Source: JBLFWJ01 sp047611425 (lineage in GTDB: Bacteria > Bacteroidota > Bacteroidia > UBA10329). Taken from it: a stretch of DNA of 26,887 nt. Position 1 is the stretch's first letter, and each line of letters opens with the position of its first letter. The stretch is taken from positions 1 to 26,887 of the forward strand of contig JBLFWJ010000026.1 in the NCBI GenBank assembly GCA_047611425.1, written 5' to 3'. The notes under the pieces are model-generated. The model saw only the letters and a list, made by a program, of their open reading frames with translations, had not been told where the DNA came from and did no database searches. A program made the position numbers and the translations under genes. Below, piece after piece: positions 24,641 through 26,887 of the stretch.

Positions 24641-24668
24641 AATGATATCATTGTAATATCATAATAAA
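24641..24668 (+). promoter_or_regulatory. Palindromic operator-like site before SPFH gene
   Basis: AATGATATCATT (24641-24652) is a perfect 12-bp palindrome, followed two bases later by a partial second copy, AATATCATAAT. It ends 27 bases before the SPFH ATG at 24680. A ribbon-helix-helix protein is encoded two genes downstream and is a candidate ligand; other regulators are equally possible. Confidence 0.55.
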
Positions 24669-24679
24669 TAAAAAGAAAA

Positions 24680-25537
24680 ATGAAAGAAGAAAAAATCACA
24701 CGCCCGAAGTCAGGATATCTGATGGTCGCTTTGGCTTTAGTATTAATTATCGGATCAGGGATTGTTATCGCAATAATGAAAAGCCCTCTATTTCTAATTG
24801 CCGTATTTCTGGGCATATTTTTAATACCAGGGTTCTTTATCGTAAACCCTAATCAATCGGTGGTTTTAATTTTATTTGGAGATTACAAGGGAACCGTAAA
24901 AGACAATGGATTTCATTGGGTGAATCCCTTCATGATTAAGAAGAAGGTATCGTTAAGAGCTCACAATTTTGATAACAATCCTATTAAGGTGAACGACCTT
25001 TTAGGAAACCCGATTATGATTGGTGCAGTTGTGGTTTGGAGAGTAAAGGACACATACAAGGCTGCATTTGAAGTAAATGATTACCGAGAATTTGTTGGAA
25101 TCCAAAGTGAAGCAGCCCTTAGAAAGATGGCAGGAACATATCCTTATGACGACATTGAACATGAGGATGAAAAGGGAATTACGCTAAGAGGTGGTGGGGC
25201 AGAGGTGAACCAAAAATTGGAAGAGGCATTGGCGAAAAGATTAAGTATTGCTGGTATCGAAGTGCTTGAAGCAAGAATCAGTCACCTTGCTTATGCACAG
25301 GAGATTGCTAGTGCTATGCTTCAGCGGCAGCAGGCAATTGCAATTGTTGCAGCCAGAAAAAAGATTGTTGAAGGTGCAGTAGGAATGGTGGAAATGGCTT
25401 TGGCGGAACTGAAGAAAAACAACATCATTGAGCTGGATGAGGAGAAGAAAGCAGCCATGGTAAGTAACTTAATGGTAGTGCTGTGCTCAGATAGAAGTGT
25501 TTCTCCAGTGGTGAATACAGGAACCTTAAATCATTGA
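24680..25537 (+). CDS. SPFH/Band 7 (prohibitin-like) membrane protein
   Basis: The 285-residue protein has two closely spaced membrane segments near the N-terminus (about 14-32 and 36-53), then an SPFH domain. The start of the domain is VNPNQSVVLILFGDYKGTV and DNGFHWVNPF, the middle is VNDLLGNPIMIGAVVVWRV, and the end is the helix GIEVLEARISHLAYAQEIA followed by AMLQRQQAIAIVAARKKIV. Members oligomerise into membrane microdomain scaffolds and often control proteases, but this one's partner is unknown. Its stop is followed two bases later by the ATG of a DUF4177-like gene, so the genes are coupled. The palindrome at 24641 suggests regulation. The protein is complete. Confidence 0.92.
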   Translation: MKEEKITRPKSGYLMVALALVLIIGSGIVIAIMKSPLFLIAVFLGIFLIPGFFIVNPNQSVVLILFGDYKGTVKDNGFHWVNPFMIKKKVSLRAHNFDNNPIKVNDLLGNPIMIGAVVVWRVKDTYKAAFEVNDYREFVGIQSEAALRKMAGTYPYDDIEHEDEKGITLRGGGAEVNQKLEEALAKRLSIAGIEVLEARISHLAYAQEIASAMLQRQQAIAIVAARKKIVEGAVGMVEMALAELKKNNIIELDEEKKAAMVSNLMVVLCSDRSVSPVVNTGTLNH

Positions 25538-25539
25538 AA

Positions 25540-25698
25540 ATGGACAAGTACAAGTTTTTGAAAAAGGGATTTTTGGAATCGCTCGACAAGTTTGAGGTTC
25601 GGCTGAATGAAATGGCAAGGAAAGGGTATCGAGCTGTTTCCATGACAAAAGAGCCCAATGGTTACATGGTCGTATTATTCGAACGGTTAGAACACTGA
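25540..25698 (+). CDS. DUF4177-like small protein
   Basis: ATG at 25540 opens a 52-residue protein: MDKYKFLKKGFLESLDKFEV, then RLNEMARKGYRAVSMTK, then NGYMVVLFERLEH. The layout (Tyr-Lys start, helix, LNELxxxGY-like turn, paired beta strands and final ER) is that of DUF4177, a short cytoplasmic family of unknown function. It starts two bases after the SPFH stop and ends four bases before the next ATG, so it is the middle gene of a tight three-gene operon. It is below the usual ORF-length cut-off and easy to miss in annotation. Confidence 0.75.
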   Translation: MDKYKFLKKGFLESLDKFEVRLNEMARKGYRAVSMTKEPNGYMVVLFERLEH

Positions 25699-25702
25699 GG
25701 TC

Positions 25703-25870
25703 ATGCCTAAAAAGAAGCCATTCGTACTAAGGTTGGATCCTGAAACGCTTAAAGCTGTTGAGAAGTGGGCTGCGGATGAGTTTCGCAGTACCAATGGCCA
25801 AATGGAATGGCTGGTGAACAAGGCATTGAAAGATGCTGGGCGTGCTCCGAAGAAATCATCGGAAGACTGA
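25703..25870 (+). CDS. Arc-family ribbon-helix-helix DNA-binding protein
   Basis: ATG at 25703 opens a 55-residue protein beginning MPKKKPFVLRLDPETLKAVE, then KWAADEFRSTNGQMEWLV and NKALKDAGRAPKKSSED. A basic beta strand (KPFVLRLD), then two helices with the turn DEFRSTNGQ, fits the Arc/MetJ ribbon-helix-helix fold. Such proteins dimerise and bind palindromic or tandem operators, often their own promoter. It is the last gene of the SPFH operon, with four bases after the DUF4177-like stop, and the palindrome at 24641-24652 is a plausible target. No toxin gene follows, so an antitoxin role is not supported. Confidence 0.8.
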   Translation: MPKKKPFVLRLDPETLKAVEKWAADEFRSTNGQMEWLVNKALKDAGRAPKKSSED

Positions 25871-25910
25871 GATTGAATTCTAACATTTGAGCAACTCTTG
25901 TTTTAGCTCA

Positions 25911-26356
25911 ATGAATTTTAGAATCACCCCACAGTATCAGTCGGCCTTCTTAATAATTAGTTTGTTTTTGATTTCCTGTAGTGGGGATCCAGAAAAAGGT
26001 TGAACGAGGCAATCTCGAATGCGGATCGGATTGAAATGAAGATGTTGATTGACGGTGAGCTAATTGAAGGAATCAAATTTGCCTATTCAACAGAAGAAGA
26101 AAAAGCAGGTTTGGCTTCCGACCTCATGGGATTGGAGCCCGCCAGAGCAGAGTGTCTTGAAGAAATAGGTGCTCTAGTTTTCCTCAAAGAGGAAAAATCA
26201 ATTGCTGAACTAAAGTTTAACGTGAATGCCGATTGTGCCTTAGCTTGGTTTGAAAGTAGCATGAACGAACAAGCATTTGGTCTTTCTGATACTTTAGCGG
26301 TGCTTCTTCAGCAGAGATATGAATTGGTTTCAGCGGTAAAAGGTCAATCTGAGTAG
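25911..26356 (+). pseudogene. Lipoprotein gene split by a frameshift at an A-run
   Basis: ATG at 25911 opens a lipoprotein signal peptide: FLIISLFLISC, then SGDPEKG and TGA. The body continues one frame over from 26000 (a TTG) as LNEAISNADRIEMKMLIDGE through CALAWFESSMNEQAFG to VSAVKGQSE. The two frames join if a six-A rather than five-A run stands at 25992-25996, giving SGDPEKRLNEAIS without a gap. So one A appears to be missing. The intact protein would have about 148 residues, with a lipid anchor and an acidic, helical mature part. I do not recognise the family. A sequencing or assembly error, a real mutation, or slippage-dependent switching are all possible. TTG at 26000 is a poor start. 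Confidence 0.72.
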
Positions 26357-26383
26357 ACCTTAATTCATAGAAGCTAAATCCCG

Positions 26384-26521
26384 TTAGCTCTCTGCTTTCT
26401 CCTTTTCTCCCTTCGAATAGAAGTACTCAAATAAGTATTTAAGCGTTTGGTCATTTGCCGGGGTAACCTCTATTGCGTTTTCCAAATAATTAATTGCTTT
26501 TACAGACTTGCATAATTGTCG
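26384..26521 (-). pseudogene. C-terminal remnant of a TPR-type protein
   Basis: A 45-codon minus-strand run, closed by TAA upstream and TAA at 26384, reads KAINYLENAIEVTPANDQTL, then KYLFEYFYSKGEKEKAES. It has the A/Y/L/A/P spacing of a tetratricopeptide repeat end. Just upstream DNDNYASL occurs in another frame, suggesting the gene continued there before a frameshift. No start codon is present and the rest of the gene is absent. The rest of the 336-base gap (26357-26692) has no further gene I can support. Confidence 0.45.
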
Positions 26522-26627
26522 TTATCCGTATGTAGATGTTATTTGGAGCATTGCTGTTAAATTTTGTGTTGATATTGGGAATTTAAGATTTAAGCATGTC
26601 TTGTTTTTCGATTGCGCACGGCCCTTC

Positions 26628-26661
26628 TTTGTGAATTAGACCAATTGCCGAGCGATATTTG
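26628..26661 (+). promoter_or_regulatory. Possible promoter for the SDR gene
   Basis: TTTG (26628-26631) and GATATTTG (26654-26661) stand 22 bases apart, resembling the Bacteroidota -33/-7 pair with a slightly long spacer and T-to-G at the first -7 base. The ATG follows 31 bases later. Confidence 0.33.
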
Positions 26662-26692
26662 CATTTCAGTTATTGGTTTTGAAATAGAAAAC

Positions 26693-26887
26693 ATGCCCAA
26701 CTCCATATTTAAAACAGACCTTTTCGAAAATAAAGTGGCACTCATCACCGGTGGTGGAACAGGTATTGGTCTTCGAATTGCACGCGAGTTGGGGCAGCTT
26801 GGAGCCAAAGTCATCATAGCCAGCCGAAAAATGGAAAAGCTGGAAGCTGGCCTGGAGATTCTGAAATCTGAAGGGGCTGATGCGATT
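26693..26887 (+). CDS. Short-chain dehydrogenase/reductase, 5' part only
   Basis: ATG at 26693 opens MPNSIFKTDLFENKVALITG, followed by the Rossmann glycine motif GGGTGIG (TGxxxGIG form), then RIARELGQLGAKVIIASRK. The basic residues SRK after the second strand favour NADP(H). The start and spacing are like peroxisomal/bacterial 2,4-dienoyl-CoA reductase-type or FabG-like SDRs, which would place it in fatty-acid metabolism, but only 65 residues are visible and the catalytic YxxxK lies beyond the window. The substrate is not known. Confidence 0.85.
   Translation, partial: MPNSIFKTDLFENKVALITGGGTGIGLRIARELGQLGAKVIIASRKMEKLEAGLEILKSEGADAI

Noticed and set aside
25703..25870. Antitoxin of a toxin-antitoxin pair
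   Set aside because: The partner genes encode an SPFH protein and a DUF4177-like protein; no toxin-like gene is adjacent.
25985..26005. Programmed -1 slippage as the normal mode for the lipoprotein
   Set aside because: The A-run is not in a standard X XXY YYZ phase and no downstream structure is evident; a missing base is simpler.

Overview
The window reads as chromosome of a member of the Bacteroidota, most likely a marine Flavobacteriales-type organism. Several secreted proteins end in the ~75-residue sorting domain of the type IX secretion system (T9SS). A TonB-dependent receptor is followed by a DUF4249 lipoprotein, a BlaI regulator by an M56/TonB-domain sensor, and several start regions carry the Bacteroidota promoter (-33 TTTG, -7 TAnnTTTG). 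No rRNA, tRNA, CRISPR array, transposase or prophage gene was seen.

Layout. 1-1131: end of a TonB-dependent receptor and its DUF4249 partner. 1209-2147: thioredoxin reductase (trxB), convergent with a leftward operon (2221-3825) of a thioredoxin-like protein and an adenine-deaminase-type enzyme; a two-hairpin repeat separates them. 3880-11433: three leftward secreted proteins: a 1495-residue M4 metallopeptidase with PKD, CUB and Ig-like modules, a DUF6134-like protein, and a vanadium-haloperoxidase-fold protein. 11434-12716: an eroded region holding a T9SS-tail remnant, nested inverted repeats and a frameshifted barrel-like gene. 12717-15235: rightward small genes (an unknown, DUF3817, a basic 71-residue protein, an orphan signal peptide, a VOC protein, a lipoprotein). 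15307-23039: mostly leftward: a 1490-residue T9SS adhesin-like protein with a P domain, a beta-barrel protein, a GT4 glycosyltransferase and another T9SS cargo, plus one rightward small membrane protein. 23171-25870: rightward blaI, a broken M56 gene, then a tight SPFH / DUF4177-like / ribbon-helix-helix trio. 25911-26521: a frameshifted lipoprotein and a TPR remnant. 26693 to the end: start of an SDR oxidoreductase.

How the genes work together. Much of the window serves the cell surface: T9SS-exported enzymes and adhesin-like proteins, outer-membrane barrels and lipoproteins. The clearest regulatory unit is blaI with its AT-rich repeated operator-like site. The most intriguing cluster is the SPFH trio, with a 12-bp palindrome upstream and a small DNA-binding protein as its last gene. 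The window also carries a notable load of decay: three frame-broken genes, at least two 3' gene remnants, and an orphan signal peptide. I see no clear-cut new defence or metabolic system; the SPFH trio is the best candidate for an under-described module.
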